17,702 bases of DNA from JALZOC01 sp031361295 (GTDB lineage Bacteria; Acidobacteriota; Vicinamibacteria; Vicinamibacterales; 2-12-FULL-66-21), in contig JANMCN010000198.1 in NCBI GenBank assembly GCA_031361295.1, positions 1-17,702 of the forward strand. The letters are read 5' to 3'. Under the pieces are notes generated by a model, which searched no databases, was not told the DNA's origin, and saw nothing but the letters and a program-made list of their open reading frames with translations. How positions within the stretch are numbered: the first letter of the stretch is position 1; the number at the start of each line of letters is the position of its first letter. The position numbers and the translations under genes are program-made. This document shows positions 8,060 through 15,386 of this stretch, piece after piece.

Positions 8060-10519
8060 GTGCGCACCCCGGCTTCCCTCGTCGCCATCCCATTCCTGGC
8101 CGGTAGCGCGGCTGGCCTGCTGCTTCCCGATACGAGTGTCCATTCGGTAGCGCTGCCAGCGGCCGGCGCCGCTGTCCTGGCACTGATCGCCGCCTGCGGC
8201 TCCGTTGACGGGGGCGACGAGGCTGTGTTGGTGGTGGCTCTCCTCCTCGGATGTGCGGCCGGCGGGGTGTCGCTCGGGATCACCGCGGCGCACGAGGCCT
8301 ACGCTCCGCCGTTGCGCGCGTGGTTCGACGGCCGCGCCGACCCGTCAGCGCCCGCCGACCCGGTCCGGATTACCGGCGTCCTTCGGGAGGACGCCGCGCC
8401 AGGCGCTCTCGGTGTCTCCCTCGCGATTGATGTCACGACCGTGAGCGATCGGCCGTCGAGGGGAGGGGTGCGCGTCTCCGTCGGCGGGGTATCCGTCGTC
8501 GACAAGCTCGCGGGCTGGCGCGCCGGCCGTTCGGTATCCATGCCGGCGACGCTGCGCCTTCCGGCGTTCTACGGCGATCCAGGAGTCCCGGACGACGGCC
8601 GCGCGCTCGCCCGTCGCGGCATCGTGCTGGTGGGATCCGTGAAGAGCGCGGCACTCGTCGAGGTCGTGGCCAGGGGCAGTCCGCTTCAGGAGATCTCTTC
8701 GGCCGCGCGCGGGTGGGCGCGCGCCCGCCTTGGCGAGTATGTGGGTCGCTGGAGTGCCGAGTCCGGCGCGATTGCCGCCGCCATCCTGATCGGCGACCGA
8801 TCGGGCCTCTCCGACGAGGACCAGCGGCGGCTGCAGGAGGCGGGCACGTACCATGTGATCGCGATTTCCGGCGGGAACATCGCCGTTCTGACGGCGATCC
8901 TCCTGGCGGCGATGCGGGTGGCGCGCGTGCCCGCCCGTACGGCGGCGGGTGTCTCGATCGTCGTCTTGATTTTCTACGGACAGCTGACGGGATCGAGCGC
9001 CTCCGTGGCCCGCGCCGTGACGGGTGCGTGTGTGTATCTCAGCGGGAGGATCCTCGATCACCGCGGCCCTGCCGTGAATGCGCTGGCGGTCGCAGCGGTG
9101 GCTGGCGTGGCGCTCTCGCCGATGGCGGTGTTCGACGCGGGTTTCGTGCTTTCGTTCGGCGCGACGCTCGGCATCCTTCTCGGCGCGCCGAAGATGCTGG
9201 CGTGGGTGCTCGCGGGGCGGGAGTCTCGCCGCAGCGTCCCGCGGCGGGTCGTCAACGCGTCGGCGGCCCTCCTGGTGGCTACGGTCTGCGCGGAGCTGGC
9301 GCTTGCGCCTGTGAGCGCCGCCGTGTTCTCGCGGGTCACCTTCGCCGGGCTGTTCCTCAACTTCGCCGCGATCCCGCTGATGGCGATCGTGCAGGCCGCC
9401 TCGATGGCCACCCTCGCCGCCGCCCCGGTCGCGCACGTGATCGCACGTGCCGCCGGATATGCCACGCACCTTGCCGCATACGCGCTGATTCGATCGTCGC
9501 GGCTGGTGGATTTCGCCCCATGGCTCGCGCGCGATGTCGCCCCTCCGTCGTGGGGTCTCGTGTCGGTCTATTACTCGTGCTGCGCCGCGTGTCTCGCCGG
9601 CTCCCGGTTCGCCCGCGCTGGCGCTGCGGGGCTCGCGGTCTGCGGCGCGACCATGTTGACCGGCCCGGTGGCGTTCACCGCCGGCGGGGTGCCCCCACCG
9701 GCTTCCGGGAAGCTGCGCGTGGTGTTCCTGGACGTCGGCCAGGGAGACGCGACGATGGTCCGAATGCCGGATGGCAGGACGATGATGGTGGACGCGGGAG
9801 GAGTGGCGGGGTCCAGCTTCGACATTGGCGAACGTGTGGTCGCGCCGTCGCTCCGGGCGCTCGGCCTGCGCCGCCTGAACACGCTCGTGATTACGCACGG
9901 CGATCCCGATCACATCGGCGGCGCCCCGGCCGTGATGCGACGATTCGGGCCCGCGGTCCTCTGGGAAGGCATCCCCGTTCCGTCCCACATGAAGCTCACC
10001 GAACTGGCGGACGCCGCCACGGCCGGGCACGTCGTCTGGCGCACGGTGCAGGCAGGAGATCAGGAGCGGAACGGACCGGTGGAGATCCGCGTTCTGCACC
10101 CGTCGCCGCCGGAATGGGAGCGCCAGCGGGTCCGGAACGATGATTCCGTCGTGATCGAGCTCCGGATCGGCGACGTCTCGTTCGTGCTTCCCGGAGATAT
10201 CGGTGCGGAGGGCGAGCGCGCCGTCGTCCGCAACCTCAGGCTTCGTCCGATCGCGATTATCAAGGCGCCGCACCATGGCAGTGCGACCTCGAGCACCCTG
10301 CCCTTCATCCAGGCCGCGCATCCTGCGGCGGTCGTCTTCAGTGCCGGACGTGGGAACCGGTTCGGTCACCCGGCGCCGCTCGTCGTCGAACGGTATCAGC
10401 GGGGGGGAGCGCGGGCGTTCCGGACGGACCAGGATGGGGCGGTGATGATGGATACGGACGGAGTCAGCGTGGAAATCTCAACCTGGAGCGGCAGGCAAAT
10501 GACGTTGCGGCGCCCCTGA
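8060..10519 (+). CDS. comEC: ComEC/Rec2-family DNA uptake channel protein
   Basis: About 819 residues, a full-length ComEC: inner-membrane channel passing single-stranded DNA into the cytoplasm during natural transformation. N-terminal hydrophobic segments (LVAIPFLAGSAAGLLL) precede a soluble OB-like DUF4131-type region. The Competence domain shows AAAILIGDRSGLSDEDQ and HVIAISGGNIAVLTAIL, then many membrane spans to about residue 535. The C-terminal metallo-beta-lactamase domain starts at VVFLDVGQGDATMV (Asp558) and has THGDPDHIGG (His613), VLPGDI and APHHGS. GTG at 8060 is the first start codon in the region in this frame that fits the family, and no Shine-Dalgarno sequence precedes it; the frame stays open far upstream through carB, which is a high-GC artefact. 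Convergent with mazG, 18 bp between stops. Whether the organism is competent cannot be judged, since no other com gene is visible. Confidence 0.95.
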   Translation: MRTPASLVAIPFLAGSAAGLLLPDTSVHSVALPAAGAAVLALIAACGSVDGGDEAVLVVALLLGCAAGGVSLGITAAHEAYAPPLRAWFDGRADPSAPADPVRITGVLREDAAPGALGVSLAIDVTTVSDRPSRGGVRVSVGGVSVVDKLAGWRAGRSVSMPATLRLPAFYGDPGVPDDGRALARRGIVLVGSVKSAALVEVVARGSPLQEISSAARGWARARLGEYVGRWSAESGAIAAAILIGDRSGLSDEDQRRLQEAGTYHVIAISGGNIAVLTAILLAAMRVARVPARTAAGVSIVVLIFYGQLTGSSASVARAVTGACVYLSGRILDHRGPAVNALAVAAVAGVALSPMAVFDAGFVLSFGATLGILLGAPKMLAWVLAGRESRRSVPRRVVNASAALLVATVCAELALAPVSAAVFSRVTFAGLFLNFAAIPLMAIVQAASMATLAAAPVAHVIARAAGYATHLAAYALIRSSRLVDFAPWLARDVAPPSWGLVSVYYSCCAACLAGSRFARAGAAGLAVCGATMLTGPVAFTAGGVPPPASGKLRVVFLDVGQGDATMVRMPDGRTMMVDAGGVAGSSFDIGERVVAPSLRALGLRRLNTLVITHGDPDHIGGAPAVMRRFGPAVLWEGIPVPSHMKLTELADAATAGHVVWRTVQAGDQERNGPVEIRVLHPSPPEWERQRVRNDDSVVIELRIGDVSFVLPGDIGAEGERAVVRNLRLRPIAIIKAPHHGSATSSTLPFIQAAHPAAVVFSAGRGNRFGHPAPLVVERYQRGGARAFRTDQDGAVMMDTDGVSVEISTWSGRQMTLRRP

Positions 10520-10537
10520 CTGAGCAGCGTGCAGGCC

Positions 10538-11422
10538 CTATTTCTCCCGTGCCTTGACGCGTTCCCATTCGGCATCCATCTCGTCGAGCGATGAATCGTG
10601 GACGGTGCGCCCGCGGGCCTCGAGGGCCTGCTCGACCGCCTCGAACCGCGCGCTGAACTTCTCATTCGCCTTGCGGAGGGCCGACTCCGGCTCGACCCCG
10701 AGCCGCCGCGCGAGGTTCGCAATCGAGAACAGCAGGTCGCCGATCTCCTCTTCCGTCCTGACGGCGCCCTCGCTCTCCACGGCCCGGCGCACCTCAGCGA
10801 CTTCCTCCTCGATCTTTGCGACGACATCCGCCGTGCGGGCCCATTCGAATCCGACGGCCCCGACCCGACTCCCGATCTCGTGCGCCCGCAGCAGGGCTGG
10901 GAGGGCCTTGGGAATGCCACGGAGCAGAGACCGCCGCTGACCCGCATCCGTCTGCTCGCGCGCCTTGATCTGTTCCCATTGTTCGAGAACCTGTCCAGCC
11001 GTGCTGACCGTGGTGGCCTCCCCGGTAAAGACATGGGGGTGGCGGCGAACGAGCTTGGCCGTGATCGCGCGCAGCGCATCGGCAACGCTGAAGCGTCCTT
11101 CGTCGGACTCGATTTGCGCCAGGAACACGCCTTCGAACAGCAGGTCTCCAATTTCGCCTCGCAGCGCGTCGTGGTCGCCGCGATCGATGGCATCGAGGAC
11201 TTCGTACGTTTCTTCGAGGACGAATCCCCGCAGCGACTCGAGGGTCTGCTCGCGATCCCACGGGCATCCGCCCGGCGCGCGCAGCCGCGCCATGATGTCC
11301 ACGAGTTGTTGGAAGGCGTCACCGGCGGACGTGCGGGAGGCTGGCGCCGGTGAGCGGTTGGTGCGTCCATCGTCGGGCGCGCGTGACGATGCTGCGGCAG
11401 CGGTGCGCGCGCGTTTCGCCAT
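10538..11422 (-). CDS. mazG: Nucleoside triphosphate pyrophosphohydrolase MazG
   Basis: MazG hydrolyses NTPs and dNTPs to monophosphates and pyrophosphate, cleaning damaged nucleotides and affecting the stringent response. At 294 residues it has the two tandem MazG domains of the full-length type. Domain 1: GGCPWDREQT (51-60), EETYEV (70-75) and EIGDLLFEGVF (90-100), which supply the acidic Mg-binding helices. Domain 2: EEVAEV (207-212) and EEEIGDLLFSIAN (224-236). The first 30 residues are Ala/Arg/Ser-rich and non-conserved. ATG at 11422 follows AGTCAAT with no Shine-Dalgarno sequence and sits 7 bases after a -10-like TAGCAT on this strand, so the transcript may be leaderless. Only 23 bp separate this start from the divergent DUF1844 gene. 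Confidence 0.97.
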   Translation of the reverse strand: MAKRARTAAAASSRAPDDGRTNRSPAPASRTSAGDAFQQLVDIMARLRAPGGCPWDREQTLESLRGFVLEETYEVLDAIDRGDHDALRGEIGDLLFEGVFLAQIESDEGRFSVADALRAITAKLVRRHPHVFTGEATTVSTAGQVLEQWEQIKAREQTDAGQRRSLLRGIPKALPALLRAHEIGSRVGAVGFEWARTADVVAKIEEEVAEVRRAVESEGAVRTEEEIGDLLFSIANLARRLGVEPESALRKANEKFSARFEAVEQALEARGRTVHDSSLDEMDAEWERVKAREK

Positions 11423-11428
11423 ATTGAC

Positions 11429-11439
11429 TATGCTAGCAT
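11429..11439. promoter_or_regulatory. Candidate overlapping divergent -10 elements (palindrome ATGCTAGCAT)
   Basis: The 23-bp gap between divergent starts holds the perfect 10-bp palindrome ATGCTAGCAT (11430-11439). Read on plus it gives TATGCT (11429-11434), 11 bases before the GTG at 11446. Read on minus it gives TAGCAT (11435-11430), 7 bases before the ATG at 11422. Both are plausible -10 boxes with nearly leaderless transcripts. No good -35 is visible on either side. An operator is an alternative. Confidence 0.4.
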
Positions 11440-11445
11440 CTGAGC

Positions 11446-11730
11446 GTGGAAACCCCGGAAACAGGCCTGACGTTCAGCGGCTTCATCCTGTCGCTCGCGA
11501 CGACGGCGGCCGTGCATTTCGGCGACATCGCCGACCCCAACACTCGCGAGCGCGCGGAGCCGAACCTTGCCGCCGCCGCGCAGATGATCGAGCTCATCGC
11601 GATGCTCCAGGAGCGTACGAAGGGCAACCTGATCGAGCCCGAAGAACGGCTGGTGGACGATTTGCTCTATGAACTCCGCCTCCGGTTCGTCCAGGCGCAG
11701 CAGGGCGACAAGCGCATCATCGAGCCGTAA
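11446..11730 (+). CDS. DUF1844 domain protein
   Basis: 94 residues, almost entirely the DUF1844 domain, whose function is not established. The diagnostic blocks are FSGFILSLATTAAVHFGDI (10-28), AEPNLAAAAQMIELIAML and a C-terminal helix LVDDLLYELRLRFVQAQ. It is predicted soluble and mostly helical. Start GTG 11446 is the first usual start codon after an in-frame TAG inside the promoter palindrome. Family members often carry a longer, variable N-terminus that is missing here. The gene ends 9 bp before the MBL-fold hydrolase gene, so the two are likely one transcript. Confidence 0.93.
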   Translation: METPETGLTFSGFILSLATTAAVHFGDIADPNTRERAEPNLAAAAQMIELIAMLQERTKGNLIEPEERLVDDLLYELRLRFVQAQQGDKRIIEP

Positions 11731-11739
11731 CGTTCCCTT

Positions 11740-12504
11740 GTGAAGGTCACTTTTCTCGGCACGGGCACGTCGCACGGCGTGCCGATGATCGGGTGCGACT
11801 GCGCCGTCTGCCGGTCGAGCGATCCCCGCGACAAACGGCTGCGCCCCTCGGTGGTGGTCGAGACCGCCGGCGGCCTGTCCCTGCTGATCGATGCCGGCCC
11901 TGACCTTCGCGCCCAGGCCCTGGCGTTCGGGATCCGGCGTGTGGATGCGGTGTTCTTCACTCATGGCCACGCCGACCACATACTCGGACTCGACGAGATC
12001 AGGCGGTTCAACACGCTCCAGGGCGCCTCCATGCCGGGCTTCGCCGACGACATCACCGTCAGCGAAATCCGAAGGGTGTTCGCCTACGCCTTCGATCCTG
12101 CGACGCCTCGCGGCGGGGGCATTCCGCAACTCGAGCTCTTCACCATCCAGGGCCCGTTCTGCGTGGGTGGCCAGGAAGTCGTCCCCGTGCCCATCTTCCA
12201 TGGCGGCCGCCCGCTCCTGGGGTTCAGGTTCGGCGCCTTTGCGTATCTGACCGATTGCAGCAGGATTCCGGACGAGTCGTGGCCACTACTGGCCGGCCTC
12301 GACGCGCTCGTGCTCGACGCGCTGCGCGAGGAGCGGCACCCGACACACTTTTCACTCGACGAGGCCGTCGAAGCCGCGCGCCGTGCCGGGGCTGCCCGAA
12401 CATACTTCACGCACATGTCGCACCACCTCGGGCACGCCGCCACCTGCGCCGATCTCCCTCGAGGCATCGAGCTGGCCTATGATGGCCTTGTCCTGACGCT
12501 GTGA
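11740..12504 (+). CDS. PhnP-like metallo-beta-lactamase-fold hydrolase
   Basis: 254 residues of the PhnP-like branch of the metallo-beta-lactamase superfamily. The N-terminus KVTFLGTGTSHGVPMIGC is followed by C-x-C-x2-C (GCDCAVC), matching the extra structural zinc site known from PhnP. The catalytic metal motif THGHADH has His75, His77, Asp79 and His80; downstream are IFHG, FAYLTDCS (the bridging Asp) and a late THMSHHLGH segment. E. coli PhnP is a phosphodiesterase acting on cyclic ribose phosphate in phosphonate breakdown. No other phn gene is nearby, so a cyclic phosphodiester or nucleotide substrate is only a family-based guess. GTG 11740 is used as the start, since upstream in frame there is no better one. 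The stop codon lies inside a 12-bp palindrome. The fold call is sure; the substrate is unknown. Confidence 0.93.
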   Translation: MKVTFLGTGTSHGVPMIGCDCAVCRSSDPRDKRLRPSVVVETAGGLSLLIDAGPDLRAQALAFGIRRVDAVFFTHGHADHILGLDEIRRFNTLQGASMPGFADDITVSEIRRVFAYAFDPATPRGGGIPQLELFTIQGPFCVGGQEVVPVPIFHGGRPLLGFRFGAFAYLTDCSRIPDESWPLLAGLDALVLDALREERHPTHFSLDEAVEAARRAGAARTYFTHMSHHLGHAATCADLPRGIELAYDGLVLTL

Positions 12505-12606
12505 CAGCTGTCAGCCCTCAGCCATCGGTCATCAGCGCGGTCGGCTGCCGGCTCGGGGGAGACCTGAGAGCCGGCGGCGGGATACCGCTGAACACTGAGA
12601 ACTGAT
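12502..12606. repeat. Intergenic palindrome and short-repeat element before ribF
   Basis: The 102-bp gap is built of repeats. TGACAGCTGTCA (12502-12513) is a perfect 12-bp palindrome overlapping the stop codon. TCAGC then recurs three times (12511, 12518, 12531). A longer hairpin has arms 12544-12554 and 12568-12578 (GCCGGCTC/GAGCCGGC core plus a three-base extension with one T-G pair) and a 13-base loop. GAACACTGAGAACTGA at the end is a near-direct repeat. It resembles small dispersed intergenic elements, but no second copy is in the window. Confidence 0.5.
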
Positions 12607-13542
12607 TTGCAGACCGCCTACTTTCCAGACGATCCTCCGCCGCGCTGGCACCAGCCGGTGCTGGCGCTCGGCAATTTCGACGGCCTGCACCGCGGCCACA
12701 TGAAGATCATCGATCGCGTCCGCCGCCGCGCCGGCGAGCGCGCCGGCACCCCCGCGGCGATGACGTTCGAGCCCCATCCTCCGCGCGTCCTTCGGCCGGA
12801 CCGGGCCCCGGCGCTCCTCATGACCGCCGAACAGAAGATCGAGGCCCTCGCGCGCTCCGGCATGCAGGGGGTCGCGGTCGTGCGTTTCACGGAGGACCTG
12901 TCCCGATGGGATCCCGAAGCCTTCGTGCGGACGGTGCTCGTCGAGTGGCTGCATGTCGCGGAGGTCTGGGTGGGGGCCAACTTCCTCTTCGGCCATGAGC
13001 GGGCCGGCACGTTCACGGTGCTTCGCAGCCTCGGAGCGCGGTACGGGTTTCGAGCCGAGAAAATCGACCCCGTCCGGTACAAGGACTTCGTCGTCAGCAG
13101 CACTCGCATCCGGCGCCTCCTCGCCGAGGGCCGGGTCGACGAGGCGGCGGCGCTCCTCGGCCACCATTACTTCGTCGACGGCGCCGTGGCCCGGGGCGCC
13201 GGCCGCGGGCGCGGGCTCGGGTTTCCGACAGCGAATATCGCGACCGCCAACGAGCTCGTTCCGCCGGCCGGCGTCTATGCCACGACCGTGACGATTGACG
13301 GGATCGTGCATCCGTCGATCACGAACATCGGCATGCGCCCGACGTTCGCGGACGTCGGGCAGCCGGTGGTCGAGACCCACATTTTCGACATGGACCAGGA
13401 TCTCTACGACATGGGCGTGCGGCTGTCTTTCGTGCAGCGGCTGAGGGACGAACGCGCGTTTCCCGATGTCGACGCGCTCCGCGCGCAGATCGATGCCGAC
13501 TGCAGGAGCGCGCGGCGGCTCTTCGGGCGCATTTCGCTGTAG
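12607..13542 (+). CDS. ribF: Bifunctional riboflavin kinase / FAD synthetase
   Basis: RibF converts riboflavin to FMN and then FAD. The 311 residues match the usual length. N-terminal adenylyltransferase domain: LGNFDGLHRGH (G22-H31, the nucleotide-binding HxGH-type motif), MTFEPHPPRVL, and SSTRIRRLL near 165. C-terminal riboflavin kinase domain: GRGLGFPTANI (201-211, with the Mg-binding PTAN), VPPAGVYAT, TNIGMRPTF, and ETHIFDMDQDLYDM. The start appears to be TTG at 12607: an in-frame TGA lies 18 bases upstream at 12589, the only other candidate is a CTG, and the first in-frame ATG falls after the GNFDGLH motif. Use of TTG right after a repeat-rich gap suggests low expression. Eleven bp downstream begins the 94-residue unknown gene. 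Confidence 0.96.
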   Translation: MQTAYFPDDPPPRWHQPVLALGNFDGLHRGHMKIIDRVRRRAGERAGTPAAMTFEPHPPRVLRPDRAPALLMTAEQKIEALARSGMQGVAVVRFTEDLSRWDPEAFVRTVLVEWLHVAEVWVGANFLFGHERAGTFTVLRSLGARYGFRAEKIDPVRYKDFVVSSTRIRRLLAEGRVDEAAALLGHHYFVDGAVARGAGRGRGLGFPTANIATANELVPPAGVYATTVTIDGIVHPSITNIGMRPTFADVGQPVVETHIFDMDQDLYDMGVRLSFVQRLRDERAFPDVDALRAQIDADCRSARRLFGRISL

Positions 13543-13553
13543 AATCGTCGGGT

Positions 13554-13838
13554 ATGTCCGCGCCCGACACGCTCGTGCTCCGATTGTCGGTTCCGGCGGA
13601 AGGCGTGTTGCGCGTCGTGGCGGCGGAGATTGCCACACGGATCGCCGAGTACCTCGGAGAGAAGCCTCTCGACGCCGTCGCGGTATCGACGGCGCTCGAA
13701 GGGGTGGCCGCGCGGGTCGCGCCCACGGGCGGTGAGGGCGATATCGAATTCGATTTCCGGCAGGTCGACGGGGAACTGCTGATCGAAGCGCGGTTCGGCA
13801 GTCGATCCTCCGAGGTGCGATGCCCCTTGCCCGCCTGA
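13554..13838 (+). CDS. Unknown 94-residue protein, weak RsbW/HATPase-like pattern
   Basis: No family is recognised with confidence. It sits tightly between ribF (11 bp) and cysS (33 bp), same strand, with matching codon use, which supports a real gene. The pattern LVLRLSVPAEGVLRVVAAEI, a helical stretch ending LDAVAVSTALEGVAARVAP, a glycine turn (TGGEGD) and IEFDFRQVDGELLIEARFGSRS resembles the order of elements at the start of anti-sigma-factor kinases of the RsbW type (beta strand, helix, N-box helix, beta strands). The N-box Asn is absent (EGVAAR where ExxxN is expected) and the G-boxes of an ATPase are not present. It could be a shrunken, non-catalytic relative, or the resemblance could be chance. 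Start ATG 13554 follows GTCGGGT. No signal peptide or membrane span is seen. Confidence 0.8.
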   Translation: MSAPDTLVLRLSVPAEGVLRVVAAEIATRIAEYLGEKPLDAVAVSTALEGVAARVAPTGGEGDIEFDFRQVDGELLIEARFGSRSSEVRCPLPA

Positions 13839-13871
13839 GCGTGGCGGCGCGCCGGCCGGCTTCCTGATCCC

Positions 13872-15308
13872 ATGCTCCTGTACAACACGCTGACGCGCCG
13901 CGAAGAAGAGTTCGCGCCCTCGAGGGGCAATGTCGTCCGCATGTACACGTGCGGACTGACGGTCTACGCCCGGGGACACATCGGAAATTTCCGCACCTTC
14001 GTCGCGCTCGATGTCCTTCGCCGCGCCCTCAGGTATCAGGCAGGCTTCGAGGTCCGCCAGGTGATGAACTTCACGGACGTCGACGACCGCACGATCCTGG
14101 AAGCGCAGAAAGCCGGCGTGCCGCTCCGCGAATACACCGGCCGCTACATCGATGCCTTTCGCGAGGATGCGGCGGCGCTCGGTCTCGAACCGGTCGAGGA
14201 GAACCCCCGCGCAACCGATCCCGAGAACCTGGCCGCGATGGGCGAGACGATCAAGGCCCTCGAGCGGAACGGCCACACGTACGCGAGCGACGGCTCGATT
14301 TACTTCAAGATCTCGACGTTCCCCGATTACGGCAAGCTCGCACACCTCGATCACTCAGGGATCAAGAGCGGGGCTCGTATCGATTCGGACAAGTACGACA
14401 AGGAGAATGCGCGCGACTTCGTCCTCTGGAAAGCGACGAAGGAGGGGGAGCCCACGTGGGATCCCGGGATTGGCCCCGGCCGTCCGGGATGGCACATCGA
14501 GTGCTCCGCGATGGCGCTGCGGCTGCTCGGCGAGGCGCCCATCGACATCCATGCCGGCGGCGTCGACCTCATCTTCCCGCACCACGAGAACGAAATCGCC
14601 CAGAGCGAAGGGGCCACGGGCTCACAATTCTCGCGCTTCTGGGTGCACGTCGAGCACCTGATGATCGACGACGAGGAGGGGACGACGAAAGGGGCCGAGA
14701 AGATGTCGAAGTCCCTCGGCAACGTCTACAACCTTCGCGACATCGTCGAGCGGGGCTTCCGCCCGTCGGCGCTGCGGTATCTGTACATGGGCGTGCACTA
14801 TCGCAAGCAGCTCAAGTTTTCGTGGACCGCCATGGCGCAGGCGGAGGAAGCGATCAAGAGGCTGACCGATTTTCTGGCGCGTCTCGCCACCCTGCGTGCC
14901 GGAGACGCCCACCCCGATGTGGCCGCGAAGCGGCGCGACGCCGAGCTGGCATTCGGCCAGCACATGGCGCACGACGTCAATACCGCCGCTGCCATTGGCG
15001 TGATGTTCGACCTCGTGCGCGCCCTGAATTCCGCCATCGATTCCGGCGATCTCACGCAAGGTGATGCACCGGGCGTGCGGGCGACCTTCGATCGCTTCGA
15101 CCAGGTGCTCGGCGTGCTCGCGCTGCGGCGGCTCGAGGATGAGCGGCCCCCAGTGCCGGTGGACGAGATCGAGGCGATGATCGCCGCGCGCAGGGCCGCC
15201 CGGCGGGCGCGCAATTTCGCCGAGGCGGATCGGATCCGGAAGGATCTCGATTCGCGTGGCATCGTGCTCGAGGACACCGGATCGACGACGCGCTGGAAGG
15301 CGAAGTAG
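13872..15308 (+). CDS. cysS: Cysteinyl-tRNA synthetase
   Basis: Class I synthetase that charges tRNA-Cys with cysteine in the cytoplasm. It is 478 residues, the usual size. MYTCGLTVYARGHIGNFR carries the zinc ligand Cys27 and the HIGH-type motif HIGN (36-39). GWHIECSAM contributes Cys211, and FPHHENEIAQSE (HHENE at 237-241) the remaining zinc and recognition residues. AEKMSKSLGN gives KMSKS at 277-281. The C-terminal DALR-type helical domain and the anticodon-binding end (RRARNFAEADRIRKDL, GIVLEDT) are complete. CGLTVY replaces the commoner CGPTVY. The start is ATG 13872, 33 bp after the small unknown gene, without a clear Shine-Dalgarno sequence. The stop TAG starts a nested hairpin (15308-15356). 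A tRNA-Cys gene lies about 2.1 kb downstream. Confidence 0.98.
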   Translation: MLLYNTLTRREEEFAPSRGNVVRMYTCGLTVYARGHIGNFRTFVALDVLRRALRYQAGFEVRQVMNFTDVDDRTILEAQKAGVPLREYTGRYIDAFREDAAALGLEPVEENPRATDPENLAAMGETIKALERNGHTYASDGSIYFKISTFPDYGKLAHLDHSGIKSGARIDSDKYDKENARDFVLWKATKEGEPTWDPGIGPGRPGWHIECSAMALRLLGEAPIDIHAGGVDLIFPHHENEIAQSEGATGSQFSRFWVHVEHLMIDDEEGTTKGAEKMSKSLGNVYNLRDIVERGFRPSALRYLYMGVHYRKQLKFSWTAMAQAEEAIKRLTDFLARLATLRAGDAHPDVAAKRRDAELAFGQHMAHDVNTAAAIGVMFDLVRALNSAIDSGDLTQGDAPGVRATFDRFDQVLGVLALRRLEDERPPVPVDEIEAMIAARRAARRARNFAEADRIRKDLDSRGIVLEDTGSTTRWKAK

Positions 15309-15356
15309 GACGCAGGAACACGCGCGTCAGCGTTTCGCTGACCGGCTTGTGCGTCC
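15308..15356. other. Nested hairpin between cysS and the aminotransferase gene
   Basis: An outer stem GGACGCA (15308-15314) pairs with TGCGTCC (15350-15356); inside it GTCAGCG (15326-15332) pairs perfectly with CGCTGAC (15336-15342) around TTT. It starts in the cysS stop codon and has no T-run after it, so it is not a classic terminator. It could be an mRNA-processing structure or a decayed repeat. Confidence 0.45.
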
Positions 15357-15386
15357 ACCTGTCGGGGGGACGTTTCGTTCCAGACC

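Noticed and set aside
6867..8183. 438-codon minus-strand frame opposite carB and the comEC start
   Set aside because: Antisense of strongly conserved coding sequence; no recognisable domain.
8345..10369. 674-codon minus-strand frame opposite comEC
   Set aside because: Mirror of the comEC codon pattern; composition is Arg/His-rich and typical of high-GC shadows.
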